A DNA stretch of 64,000 nt from Hymenobacter nivis. Lineage in GTDB: Bacteria; Bacteroidota; Bacteroidia; Cytophagales; Hymenobacteraceae. Below, one piece after another: positions 24,388 to 33,400 of the stretch. The stretch spans positions 2,790,001 through 2,854,000 of the forward strand of contig NZ_CP029145.1 in NCBI RefSeq assembly GCF_003149515.1. Reading direction: 5' to 3'. The notes below the pieces were generated by a model that did not search any database, had not been told where the DNA came from, and was given only the letters and a program-made list of their open reading frames with translations. Each line of letters starts with the position of its first letter. Positions within the stretch are counted from its first letter, which is position 1. A program made the translations under genes and the position numbers.

Positions 24388-24445
24388 AAAGTGGGTAATG
24401 ATTGGGATAAGATAATAGATTTATGGAATAAGAAGGAACGAAGAA

Positions 24446-24540
24446 GAACGGTCATGCAAAGCGCAGCGAAGCATCTTTGCCGCGGCAGCAATTATGATTA
24501 GATGAGCAGTAAAGACGCTGCGCTCTGCATGACCGCTCTT
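24446..24540. repeat. Palindromic REP-like element, family 2 copy A
   Basis: Left arm GGTCATGCAAAGCGCAGCGA, right arm (inverted) GGTCATGCAGAGCGCAGCGT, ending in CATCTTT / GTCTTT. A related GTCATGC-GAGCG-AGCG palindrome lies at 25872-25984. It fills the space between two minus-strand genes. Confidence 0.8.
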
Positions 24541-24579
24541 TTTTGCTGATTCACAAACAGGTCCAACCAGCTTTTAAAG

Positions 24580-25776
24580 CTACTGCCCGGCCAGGGCTTG
24601 CAGCTCGCGCACGGCCAACCAGGCCATCAGGCCGGGGCCCACGGCGAGGGCCTTTTCGTCGATGTCGAACGTGGGCGTGTGCACCGAAGCGGCGAAGCGG
24701 CCGTCGGGAGCCCGCGTGCCCAGGCGGTAGAAGCAGGCCGGGGCCGCCTGCGAGAAGTAAGCGAAGTCCTCGGCCGCCATCCACTGGTCGAGTTCTACCA
24801 CGTTTTCGGGGCCCAGGTATTCTTCGGCGGCGGCGCGGGTGCGAGCCGTGAGGGCGGGCTCGTTCTCTAAATACGGGTAGCCGCGTCGGATTTCCAGCTC
24901 GCACACCGCGCCCATGCTGGCAGCCAGGCCCTCGCAGAGCTGGCGCAGGTGCTGGTGAGCTTCGTTGCGCCACTCCTCGTTCAGGGTCCGGAAGGTGCCT
25001 TCGATATACACCTCGTTGGGAATGACGTTGGTAGCCCCGTTGGCAATGACTTTCCCGAAGGAAAGCACCGACGGCAGCTTGGGGTTGGCGCGGCGGCTCA
25101 CGATTTGCTGCGCCGCCACGATGATGTGGGCCGCCACCAGCACGGGGTCGAGGTTTTGCTCGGGCATGGCCCCGTGGCCGCCCTTGCCCTTGATGGTCAG
25201 GTACAGCTCATCGGTGCTGGCCATATAGCGGCCGGGCCGCAGCCCGATTTTGCCAGCCGGTAGCTGCGGAAACACGTGCTGCCCGAGCACGCTGCCAGGT
25301 GCGGGGTTTTCGAGCACGCCCTCCGCAATCATCAGCGAGGCGCCGCCCGGCAGGCGCTCCTCACCGGGCTGAAACAGCAGCTTCACGGTGCCGGGCAGCT
25401 GGCCCGCGTCCCTCAGCGCTACAAAAATGCGCGCCGCGCCCAGCAGCGAGGCCGTGTGCACGTCGTGGCCGCAAGCGTGCATCACGCCCGGGTTCTGCGA
25501 CTTGTAGTCCACATTGTTCAGCTCCTGGATGGGCAGCGCGTCCATGTCGGCGCGCAGGGCCACGGTGGGGGCCCCGGCGGGCCCCTCCACCAGGGCCACC
25601 AGGCCGGTGCCGGCCACGGGCTGCGGGTCGAGGCCCAGCTTGCGCAGCTCGGCGGCCACGTAGGCGGCAGTGGCGGTTTCCTCGAACGAGAGTTCGGGGT
25701 GGGCGTGCAGGTGCCGGCGCACGGCCACGGTGTCGGCGGCGTGGGCAGCGGCGAGGCGCTGGATTGTCTGAATCAC
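24580..25776 (-). CDS. M20 family metallo-amidohydrolase (N-acyl amino acid/hippurate hydrolase type)
   Basis: 398 residues from ATG 25776. Motifs in order: VRRHLHAHPELSFEETATAA, ALRADMDALPIQE, MHACGHDVHTASLLGAAR (metal-binding Cys-Gly-His), KLLFQPGEERLPGGASLMI (catalytic/bridging Glu), the dimerisation-domain TIKGKGGHGAMPEQNLDPV, and the C-terminal ligand in FDIDEKALAVG. Such enzymes remove acyl groups from amino acids or hydrolyse hippurate/IAA conjugates; the substrate cannot be told. The size is typical and no partner gene is nearby. Confidence 0.92.
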   Translation of the reverse strand: MIQTIQRLAAAHAADTVAVRRHLHAHPELSFEETATAAYVAAELRKLGLDPQPVAGTGLVALVEGPAGAPTVALRADMDALPIQELNNVDYKSQNPGVMHACGHDVHTASLLGAARIFVALRDAGQLPGTVKLLFQPGEERLPGGASLMIAEGVLENPAPGSVLGQHVFPQLPAGKIGLRPGRYMASTDELYLTIKGKGGHGAMPEQNLDPVLVAAHIIVAAQQIVSRRANPKLPSVLSFGKVIANGATNVIPNEVYIEGTFRTLNEEWRNEAHQHLRQLCEGLAASMGAVCELEIRRGYPYLENEPALTARTRAAAEEYLGPENVVELDQWMAAEDFAYFSQAAPACFYRLGTRAPDGRFAASVHTPTFDIDEKALAVGPGLMAWLAVRELQALAGQ

Positions 25777-25871
25777 GGATTATGCGGATTAAAGCGGATT
25801 TGTCGGATTTTGGGGACGATTCGGGGACGATGCTTTTCAGGTATTGAGGCTGTTTTAGGATGTCGTCAGAT

Positions 25872-25984
25872 CGTCATGCTGAGCGAAGCGGAGCGCAATC
25901 GAATCCCCTCTCCCGCAGCAGTAGTCAATGATTAGCGGAGTAGTAGAGATGCTTCGACTCCGCTCCGCTGCGCTCAGCATGACG
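25872..25984. repeat. Palindromic REP-like element, family 2 copy B
   Basis: Left arm CGTCATGCTGAGCGAAGCGG, right arm (inverted) CGTCATGCTGAGCGCAGCGG, with inner continuation GAGCGNANTCGAA. It shares the GTCATGC core with 24446-24540. Confidence 0.8.
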
Positions 25985-26019
25985 TTCAACCTTGAATTTC
26001 CAGACTTCCTAAACAACTT

Positions 26020-26148
26020 CATTAACTGATGTTACGCAGTCCTTTCGTCAGCTTACTGGAAACAGGCTTTTGCAGTCCATACAAATACCCTTTCCAGCAG
26101 ATAGCTGCAGGTGCTGCGCAACATCAGTTCATTAATTAATCGAAAGGC
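26020..26148. repeat. Nested inverted repeat, possible decayed MITE
   Basis: CATTAACTGATGTTACGCAG (26020-26039) matches, inverted, CTGCGCAACATCAGTTCATT (26114-26133). Inside, CAGCTTACTGGAAA and TTTCCAGCAGATAGCTG form a second stem, and CCTTTCG / CGAAAGG continue it outward. There is no coding potential. Origin unknown. Confidence 0.5.
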
Positions 26149-26271
26149 GGCCGTCATGAAAATATACAAAAATTATTCGGCACAACGGCTACGCAAATGA
26201 GTTCCCCAGCGTAAATCTTCCCCAAAATCCGATAAATCCGCCTAATCCGATAAATCCGTGGTTCAGACAAT

Positions 26272-26832
26272 TTATAGGTTCTTATTCAGCACCACTTGGG
26301 TGGCCTCCAGCTCGGCGCGCTGGGTGAGGCCGCGCAGGCGGGCTTTGGCGCGGGCCGCCTCCAGCCGGGTGAGGTAGTCGCCCACGTAGAGGCGGTACAC
26401 GGGGGCCTTGAAGGTGAGGTAGTCCGTCTCGTCGGGGTAGCGCCCGATGACGGCCCGCCGGATGGCCATGGCCTGGCCGCGCTCCAGGCCCAGGTACACC
26501 AGCAGGCGGTAGCCCTGGGCGTACTTCACGTTCTGGTTGGTAGCGGCCTGGTCGCGCAGGCGCTGCTCCACCTGGGCGTTCACGTGGTTGGTGGGCAGCG
26601 GCGCGGGGCGGGCCGGCGCGGCTGCCGTTGGGGCCCGGGCCCCGGCGGGCGGCTGTGGCACGGGCAAGCGGTAGGCGCGCAGGTCGTCGGCCGGCATAGC
26701 GGCGGCTTTGGCCGTGGGCACGGTGTCGGCCATAGCCGTGGCGCGCGGGGCCCCGGGCGACGTGCCGGCGCAGGCTGCTAACCCGATCAGGAGCGGAACG
26801 GCCAGCACGTTAACGAATCGGGTTTTCATCAT
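26272..26832 (-). CDS. SPOR-domain lipoprotein
   Basis: 186 residues from ATG 26832 (a second ATG follows at once). Residues 1-21 form a lipoprotein signal, VLAVPLLIGLAACAG, with Cys at the lipobox. A Pro/Ala-rich linker leads to the C-terminal region YAQGYRLLVYLGLERGQAMA, IRRAVIGRYPDETDYLTFKA, PVYRLYVGDYLTRLEAARAK, the pattern of a SPOR domain (peptidoglycan binding, denuded glycan strands). The start overlaps the end of deoC by 23 bases, so the two are probably co-transcribed, although their functions do not obviously match. Confidence 0.75.
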   Translation of the reverse strand: MMKTRFVNVLAVPLLIGLAACAGTSPGAPRATAMADTVPTAKAAAMPADDLRAYRLPVPQPPAGARAPTAAAPARPAPLPTNHVNAQVEQRLRDQAATNQNVKYAQGYRLLVYLGLERGQAMAIRRAVIGRYPDETDYLTFKAPVYRLYVGDYLTRLEAARAKARLRGLTQRAELEATQVVLNKNL

Positions 26833-27475
26833 CCACGAGCAAAGTCAAGCTGTTCGAGGCCCCCAGGCGGTTGGCCCCGGCGGCCACCAGCGCCAGCGCC
26901 GCCGCCCGCGTGCGGATGCCGCCCGAGGCCTTAATGCGGACGCCGGCCGGCAACACCCGGCGCAGCAGTTCCACGTCGGCCACTGACGCGCCCCGGCTGG
27001 CAAAGCCGGTTGAGGTTTTCACAAAGTCGGCTTCGGCGGCGGCGCACAGGCCCGCGGCCACGGTTATTTCGTCATCGTTGAGCAGCGCCGTTTCGATGAT
27101 AACCTTCAGCAGGGCCCCCTGCACATGCGCCAGATTGGCCAGGTCCTCAATTTCGGCCTGCACGGCGGCCGTCTCGCCCGATTTCAGGGCCGACACGTTC
27201 AGCACCATGTCCAGCTCGCTGGCCCCGTCAGCCAGGGCCCCTTCCGCCTCGCGAAACTTGGCCAGGCGCGTCGTATACCCCAGCGGGAAGCCGATAACCG
27301 TGCACACGGCCACACCGCTCCCCTCCAGCAGTTCGGCGGCCAGGGCCACGTAGCAGGGCGGCACACAGGCGCTGGCGAAGCCGTGGTCGCGGGCCTCCTG
27401 GCACAGCTGCCGGATTTCGGCCGCCGTGCAGTCGGGCCGCAGCAGGGTGTGGTCGAGGTAAGGAGCAAGGTTCAT
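26810..27475 (-). CDS. deoC: Deoxyribose-phosphate aldolase
   Basis: 221 residues from ATG 27475 (MNLAPYLDHTLLRPDCTAAE). Class I aldolase motifs are present: FASACVPPCYVALAAEL, VCTVIGFPLGYTTRLAKFRE, ELDMVLNVSALKSG, LLKVIIETALLNDDEI, FVKTSTGFASRGASV (Schiff-base Lys in VKTSTG) and VRIKASGGIRTRAAALAL (second Lys). It cleaves 2-deoxyribose-5-phosphate to glyceraldehyde-3-phosphate and acetaldehyde in nucleoside breakdown. The perfect -7 box (27480-27487) just five bases upstream suggests a leaderless mRNA. Confidence 0.96.
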   Translation of the reverse strand: MNLAPYLDHTLLRPDCTAAEIRQLCQEARDHGFASACVPPCYVALAAELLEGSGVAVCTVIGFPLGYTTRLAKFREAEGALADGASELDMVLNVSALKSGETAAVQAEIEDLANLAHVQGALLKVIIETALLNDDEITVAAGLCAAAEADFVKTSTGFASRGASVADVELLRRVLPAGVRIKASGGIRTRAAALALVAAGANRLGASNSLTLLVDDENPIR

Positions 27476-27479
27476 GGGG

Positions 27480-27487
27480 CAAAGGTA
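27480..27487 (-). promoter_or_regulatory. -7 box TACCTTTG before deoC
   Basis: Exact TAnnTTTG on the minus strand, five bases before the deoC start codon; a leaderless transcript is implied. Confidence 0.5.
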
Positions 27488-27578
27488 ACGGGGCGGGCCG
27501 CCGGGGCCCTATTCGTCTAAACCCGGGACCTCACCCGCCACCCGTTTTACCCGTACTTTGGCACAAATCCCCCCAGTT

Positions 27579-28769
27579 ATGGAAAACGCCATCAAGTTGC
27601 TGCGCATCCAGAATTTCAAGTCCATCAAGGACGTGACGTTACACCCCCGGCGCGTGAATTTAATTATCGGCGAGCCGAACGTAGGCAAGTCGAATATTCT
27701 GGAAGCCATGAGCTTGCTGGGCGGGATGGTGTACGATAAAAAGCGGCGATTCATGGAAGGGATGGTGCGGTATGAGCAGGCAAATCAACTGTTTTTTGAT
27801 AACCGGACCGCTAATACCATCTACGTTGAAACGGATCAGTTAATATGCTTTGTAAGTGCCGATGTATCGGCCGCCAAGAACTGGTTTCAGGCGCTGCTCC
27901 TGACGCGGGCGGCTCTCAGGCAAGCGCTGGGCAATGACGAGCATTCCGCTCCTGCTTTCAATGAGTTACGTTCCATTAATAATTTCATCGCAGAATTTAA
28001 CGCGGCTAACCAACAGGTAAACCTTCAGCGCCAAGATAAATTAGCCCAGGACGGAGTTTTACGCACCTATTTTGATAAGAACGGCTTGCGTCAGATTGGT
28101 GCGAAAGCCGTCAGTTTTTTTATTGATAAAAGCAGTAGTGCCACCCGGACCGTCCGGCCTTACATATTTGCCAAAAAAACGCTTATCAACCAAGATTACG
28201 CCACCACCTTTTTGGAGCCGCCCAGCGGCGACAACCTCAAAAATATTATTCAAACTTATGAGCCCCTCCGCCGGGAGGTGGCGGCCATATTTAAGCGCAC
28301 TGGTCATCGACTTACCTTGCGCATGGAGGAAAACAAAATGGAAGCCGTCAAAGACATCGACGGCGTTATCTACTCCTATCCTTACTCTAGCGTCGCTGAT
28401 ACGCTGCAACGCCTTGTCTTCTATCTGGCCGCCATCGAGAGCAACGACGATGCCGTGCTGCTGTTCGAGGAGCCAGAGGCGCATTCATTCCCGGTGTACG
28501 TGAGCAAATTGGGCCGGCGCATTGTGGAAAGCACGAACAACCAGTTTTTTATTGATACGCACAGCCCTTACCTTATTACCGAGATATTGGAAGACATGCT
28601 AACTGATGATGAGCAAGTCAAGCAATTGGCCATGTTCGCGGTGTATTACGAAGATCACCAGACAAAAGTGCATCAACTCAGCGACGAGGAAATATTCGAC
28701 ATTCGGGCTGATGGCATCGATGTATTTTACAACATGAAGCGGTTCACGACCGGCCGGGCCGATGCCTGA
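27579..28769 (+). CDS. AAA15/OLD-type ATPase of a two-gene module
   Basis: 396 residues from ATG 27579 (MENAIKLLRIQNFKSIKDVT). Walker A is in LIIGEPNVGKSNILEAMSLL, Walker B in DDAVLLFEEPEAHSFPVY and the H-motif in NQFFIDTHSPYLITEILEDM. The middle part is a helical insert. N- and C-terminal thirds match the solo ATPase at 20118-21305 closely (QNFKSIK/R-HPRRVN, YPYxS-D-L, YxDHQTK--QLSDEE). The stop codon overlaps the start of a second gene (28762) by eight bases, implying a coupled pair. ATPase plus small partner with OLD-like character recalls the PARIS defence system (AriA/AriB) and related modules. G+C is lower than that of its neighbours. Confidence 0.85.
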   Translation: MENAIKLLRIQNFKSIKDVTLHPRRVNLIIGEPNVGKSNILEAMSLLGGMVYDKKRRFMEGMVRYEQANQLFFDNRTANTIYVETDQLICFVSADVSAAKNWFQALLLTRAALRQALGNDEHSAPAFNELRSINNFIAEFNAANQQVNLQRQDKLAQDGVLRTYFDKNGLRQIGAKAVSFFIDKSSSATRTVRPYIFAKKTLINQDYATTFLEPPSGDNLKNIIQTYEPLRREVAAIFKRTGHRLTLRMEENKMEAVKDIDGVIYSYPYSSVADTLQRLVFYLAAIESNDDAVLLFEEPEAHSFPVYVSKLGRRIVESTNNQFFIDTHSPYLITEILEDMLTDDEQVKQLAMFAVYYEDHQTKVHQLSDEEIFDIRADGIDVFYNMKRFTTGRADA

Positions 28770-29078
28770 GCTAGTGCTATTTGTACCCGAATGCCACGTT
28801 GATACTGCTCTCGCGCAAGTTCTACTAGCCGGCCGGCGCACCTTTTTCAACCACTAACACGGAATTTCGAAAGTAGCCAACCTGCTTCAAAGCCAGGCCA
28901 CGGCCGCCCGGGGCCCCCGCTTCGTGGTCGGGATGGTGGGCAAGGATAAGCGGTTTGCCGACGTGAGGTACTTGCGCCAGTTCAGCCGCGTGGTCGCGGC
29001 CCGCACCGAGCCCGATTACCGCGATTACCGCGATTGCCGCTATTCCATCTACCAGCACGAGCACCACCTGACTCATTA

Positions 29079-30148
29079 AGCACCCATGCACAAGTAATCG
29101 TGTGGGGCGAAGGCGCTAATTTTGGCGTATGCTACTCGCTTCACTTCCGCTCGCAGCTCCTGAAATCACCACCCTGGAGGCCGCTGCTGCTCAGGGCCCG
29201 CACCCGCGAATGCGGCGGCGTGCCCAAGTTATTTTGGGACACCACCGCGGGGCGACCGTTCAGCAATTGGCCACTTTGTTTGCCGTGGGCTATAATACGG
29301 TCGGTATCTGGCTGCGCCGCTGGCAGGAGCTGGGCTTGGCCGGGCTGGCCGAGGGCCAGCGGTCGGGCCGCCCGCCGAAACTCCCACCAGCAGTAAAAAA
29401 AAGTAGCGACCTGGCTGGGTACGGCCACCCAGCAATTGCGCGCGTGGCTTCCTGACATCCGCCGAGGCTGGGGCCTCAAGCTCAGCCTGAGCACGCTGCG
29501 CCGGCTGGCGCGCCGCGCCGGCTACCGCTGGAAGCGCTGCCGCAGGAGTCTGAAAGCGCAACGCGACCCGGTCTTGTTTGCCGCCGCCCAGCAGCACCTG
29601 CACACGTTGCACCAAGCCGAAGCCCGCGGCGCGGTGGCCGTGGTCTACGTCGATGAGTGCCGCTTCTCGCGCCAAGCCCCCGTGCCCTATGCCTGGCAAC
29701 GGCGTGGGCAGCCCCCGGTGGGCCTGCCCGCCGTACGGGGGCGCGGGGGGCATTCGGTCCTGGGCTTCTGGCAGGCCCACGCCCCGCACCAGCCCCTGGA
29801 GGCCTACGTGCGGGAAGGCAGCCTGACGGCCGACTTATTTGTGCTGGCCGTCAACGCATTCTGCCACAGTCTAAGCGGCCCTACCGTGCTCGTACTCGAC
29901 AATGCCTCCATTCACAAAGCGCACGTGGTGCGCGCTTGTGAAGCCAAGTGGGCAGCGGCCGGCCTGACACTCTTTTTCTTGCCCGCCTACAGCCCCGAAC
30001 TCAACCACATCGAACTGCTCTGGCACCGCTGCAAGCACTATTGGGTTCGCCCCCAGGATTACGCCACGGAGCAAACCTTGCTACAACGCCTCGAACACGT
30101 GCTGGCAAACGTCGGTAATCACTACACGATTACTTTTGCATGAGTGCT
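29079..30148 (+). mobile_element. IS630-type insertion sequence, copy 4
   Basis: 1070 bp with TA at 29077-29078 and 30149-30150. Terminal repeats read inward AGCACCCATGCACAAGTAAT and AGCACTCATGCAAAAGTAAT, both continuing CGTGT. The element lies in the ATPase partner gene and carries one transposase split by a frameshift. Confidence 0.92.
29129..30143 (+). CDS. IS630 family transposase with frameshift at an A8 run
   Basis: The first frame begins with ATG 29129 and holds the HTH domain (GATVQQLATLFAVGYNTVGI, WLRRWQELGLAGLAEGQRSG). At A8 (29395-29402) the homology jumps forward by one base into VATWLGTATQQLRAWLPDIR. That frame carries D in VVYVDECRFSRQAP, D in VLVLDNASIHKAHVV and E in YSPELNHIELLWHR, and ends at 30143. 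This +1 (or -2) change may be programmed slippage, as common in IS630, or a mutation of the A run. A perfect -7 box TAATTTTG (29117-29124) lies just before the start. Confidence 0.8.
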
Positions 30149-30425
30149 TACCTCATCGTGCTGGACCCGGCTTGTGATACCTGGATTTTTGAAGTCGCCA
30201 GCGCCGCCGGACTCGACGTAACAGCTTTCGACCTGCCCGCCACCTTACCCGACTTTATCGATTTCATAAAAGAGGAAGGCATAGAAGACGATGCAAGGGT
30301 AAACCGCCTGTTGCAAGCCATCAAGCAGGCCCAGCCCCCGGCCTACCGCGAACTGGCTGAGTTCGTGGCCGAAATAATGGACACGCGCAGCAAACTCTGG
30401 CAGCAGTCTTAATTCATAATCGACC

Positions 30426-30464
30426 AAAAAAGGGCGACTTTCTCAGTGAGAAAATCGCCCTTTT
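30426..30464. terminator. Bidirectional hairpin terminator
   Basis: AAAAAAGGGCGA, an inner TTTCTCA / TGAGAAA stem and TCGCCCTTTT form a long hairpin between the broken ATPase partner (+) and secA (-). Confidence 0.85.
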
Positions 30465-30483
30465 CGATTATCCCGCGGGGGCC

Positions 30484-33400
30484 CTAATCCACCAGCACGC
30501 AGCGCTGGGTTTGCAGGTCCTGCTCCACGGTTTTGTATTTTACGTCGCGCAGCACGCGGCCGTCCATGTACTGCACGCTCACTTTCTCGTTGCGGTTGGC
30601 CACTTTCTGGCTGCGGGCCGGGGCCTGCTTTTCCACCACGGCGGGGGCGTCGGGGCCCATGTCCTCGGGGCCCGCGCCGAGCGAGTCGAGCATCGACTCC
30701 TTTTGCTCGGTGAGCTTGGGCTGGGGCAGTTCGTCTTCGTAGTAGAACTCGGCGTCGTGGTTGGTGCCCACGGCTTCTTCCTGCACCGGCACATCGGCGT
30801 GGAACAGGAAGGTCGACGTTTCGTCGTTCACCTTACCAATCATACGCTTGAACAGCTCAAACGACTCGAATTTATACACCAGCAGCGGGTCTTTCTGCTC
30901 GTACACGGCGTTTTGCACCACTTGCTTCAGGTCGTCCATCTGGCGCAGGTGCTGCGTCCAGGCCGTGTCGATGGTGCCGAGCACGGCCACCTTCTCCATG
31001 CCGCGCAGGATGTCGTGGCCGCCCGTAGCCTGGGCCCGGCGCAGGTTGGCCAGCGCCGTAATGTGCTTGCGCCCGTCGGTGAAGGGCACGGCGATGTTCT
31101 CGTAAACGTTGGCCTGGCTGAGCAGCTCGTTGACCATCGGCAGGGCGTTGGCGGCAATATGCTCGTTCTTGCTCTCGAAGTAAGTTAGGGCCTCGTCGTA
31201 GAGCTTCTGGGTGAGCTGCGGCACTTGCAGGGCCCCCAGCTGGCCGGCGGTAATCTCAGTGTCGTAGCCAAACGTCTTAATGACGGACAGCTTAAAGTCC
31301 TCGTGGTCGCCGGTTTGCTTGTGGCCCACAGCAATGTCCTCGGCCACGTCGTAAATCATGTTCAGGATGTCCACCTCCATCCGGTCGCCGTGTAGGGCGT
31401 TGCGGCGGCGCTTGTACACCACTTCGCGCTGGGCATTCATCACGTCGTCGTACTCCAGCAGGCGCTTGCGGGTGCCGAAGTTGTTCTCCTCCACCTTCTT
31501 CTGAGCGCGCTCAATGCTGTTGGTAATCATCGAGTGCTGAATCACTTCGCCCTCTTCCATGCCCATCTTGTCCATGAGCTTGGCGATGCGGTCGGAGCCG
31601 AACAGGCGCATGAGGTTGTCCTCCAGGCTCACGAAGAACTGCGAGGTGCCCGGGTCGCCCTGGCGGCCGGCGCGGCCCCGCAGCTGGCGGTCCACGCGGC
31701 GGCTCTCGTGGCGCTCGGTGCCGATGATGGCCAGGCCCCCGGCGGCTTTCGAGGTTTCGCGCAGCTTAATGTCGGTGCCGCGGCCGGCCATGTTGGTGGC
31801 GATGGTCACGGTGCCGGGGAAGCCCGCGCCGGCCACAATTTCGGCTTCGCGCTGGTTCTGCTTGGCGTTCAGCACCTGGTGCGGAATGCCCTTGAACTTC
31901 AACATGCGGCTCACCAACTCACTGATTTCCACCGATGTGGTACCCACCAGCACCGGCCGGCCGGCTTCCACCAGCTTCTGGATTTCGAGGGCCACGGCGT
32001 TGTACTTCTCGCGTACCGTTTTGTATACCTGGTCGTGGGCGTCCTGGCGGGAAATGACGCGGTTAGTGGGAATTACCACCACGTCGAGCTTGTAGATTTC
32101 CCAGAACTCGCCGGCCTCGGTTTCGGCCGTGCCGGTCATGCCGCACAGCTTGTGGTACATGCGGAAGTAGTTCTGCAACGTCACCGTGGCGTAGGTCTGG
32201 GTGGCGTCTTCCACGCGCACGTTTTCCTTGGCCTCGATGGCTTGGTGCAAGCCGTCGGAGTAACGGCGGCCTTCCATCACGCGGCCGGTTTGCTCGTCCA
32301 CAATCTTCACCTTGCCGTCGTCGGTGAGGATGTACTGGTCATCCTTCTCGAACAGCGTGTACGCCTTAAGCAGCTGGTTTACGGTGTGAACGCGCTCCGA
32401 TTTCTCATTGTAATCCTGCATCAGCTGGTCTTTGCGCTGGAGCTTTTCCTCGGCGCTGAGGCCGGGGGTTTTCTCAATGGCGGCAATTTCCATCCCGATG
32501 TCGGGCATGATAAACAGGTGCGGGTCTTCGCCCTGGGCCGTAATCAGGTCGATGCCTTTTTCAGTCAGCTCAATCTGGTTGTTCTTCTCGTCGATGGTGA
32601 AGAACAGGGGCTCATCGGCCTTGGGCATCTGGCGCGAGTTGTCCTGCAAATAGAAGTTTTCCGTCTTCAGCAGCACGGCGCGGTTACCAGTTTCCGAGAG
32701 GTACTTGATGAGCGGCTTGCTCTTGGGCAGGCCGCGGGCAGCGCGTAGCAGCAACAGGCCGCCGTTGCCGTTCTTATCGCCCTCCTCGGGGCCGTCCTTG
32801 CCTTCGGCGATGAGCTTGCGGGCCTGCACTAAGTAGTTTTGGACCAGCTTTTTCTGCTCGTCCACCAAGCGTTGGATGCGCGGCTTGAGTTGGTAGAACT
32901 CGTGCACGTCGCCGCGCGGTACGGGCCCCGAGATGATGAGCGGCGTGCGGGCATCGTCAATTAGCACCGAGTCCACTTCGTCGACCATGGCGAAGTGGTG
33001 CTTGCGCTGCACCAGCTCCTCGGGGTCGCGGGCCATGTTGTCGCGCAGGTAGTCGAAGCCAAACTCGTTGTTGGTGCCGTAGGTGATGTCGGCGGCGTAG
33101 GCCGCGCGGCGGGCGTCGGTGTTGGGCTGGTGCTTGTCGATGCAGTCCACGGTCAGGCCGTGGAACTCGAACAACGGCGCGTTCCACTCCGAGTCGCGTT
33201 TGGCCAGGTAGTCGTTTACCGTCACCAGATGCACCCCGCGCTTCGACAGCGCGTTGAGGAACGAGGGCAGCGTTGAAACCAGGGTTTTGCCCTCGCCGGT
33301 GGCCATTTCGGCAATTTTGCCCTGGTGCAGCACCACGCCGCCGATGAGCTGCACGTCGTAGTGCACCATGTCCCAGGTGATTTCGGCGCCGCCGGCCAGC

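Larger units (their letters stand above)
25777..26271. other. Repeat-filled intergenic region (495 bp), no gene seen
   Basis: Its two edges are inverted copies of a degenerate unit: ATTATGCGGATTAAAGCGGA near 25780 and AATCCGATAAATCCGCCTAA near 26228. Between them lie a family 2 REP palindrome (25872-25984) and a second, MITE-like inverted repeat (26020-26148). Confidence 0.6.
28762..30412 (+). pseudogene. ATPase partner (TOPRIM-like candidate), broken by a stop codon and IS630
   Basis: The frame begins MPELVLFVPECHVDTALAQV at 28762, inside the end of the ATPase gene. An in-frame TAA interrupts RRTFFNH/HGISKVANLLQS at about residue 32 (CAA would give Gln). The frame continues RFVVGMVGKDKRFADVRYL to LTH at 29076. 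An IS630 (29079-30148) follows at a TA, after which the frame resumes YLIVLDPACDTWIFEVASAA, PDFIDFIKEEGIEDD to the TAA ending at 30412. Removal of the IS and one TA restores HLTHYLIVLDP exactly; the full protein would be about 195 residues. PECHVD and VGKDK sit where TOPRIM folds carry Glu and DxD, but this is only a resemblance. A 9-bp triplication (GATTACCGC) adds DYRDYRDCR. Confidence 0.75.

Noticed and set aside
26020..26148. Inverted repeat considered as a phage or integrative-element attachment site
   Set aside because: No integrase, tRNA or direct repeat is nearby; a decayed MITE is a better fit.
31534..32748. A 404-codon plus-strand frame opposite secA
   Set aside because: Antisense shadow of the SecA motor region; no domain pattern or promoter.
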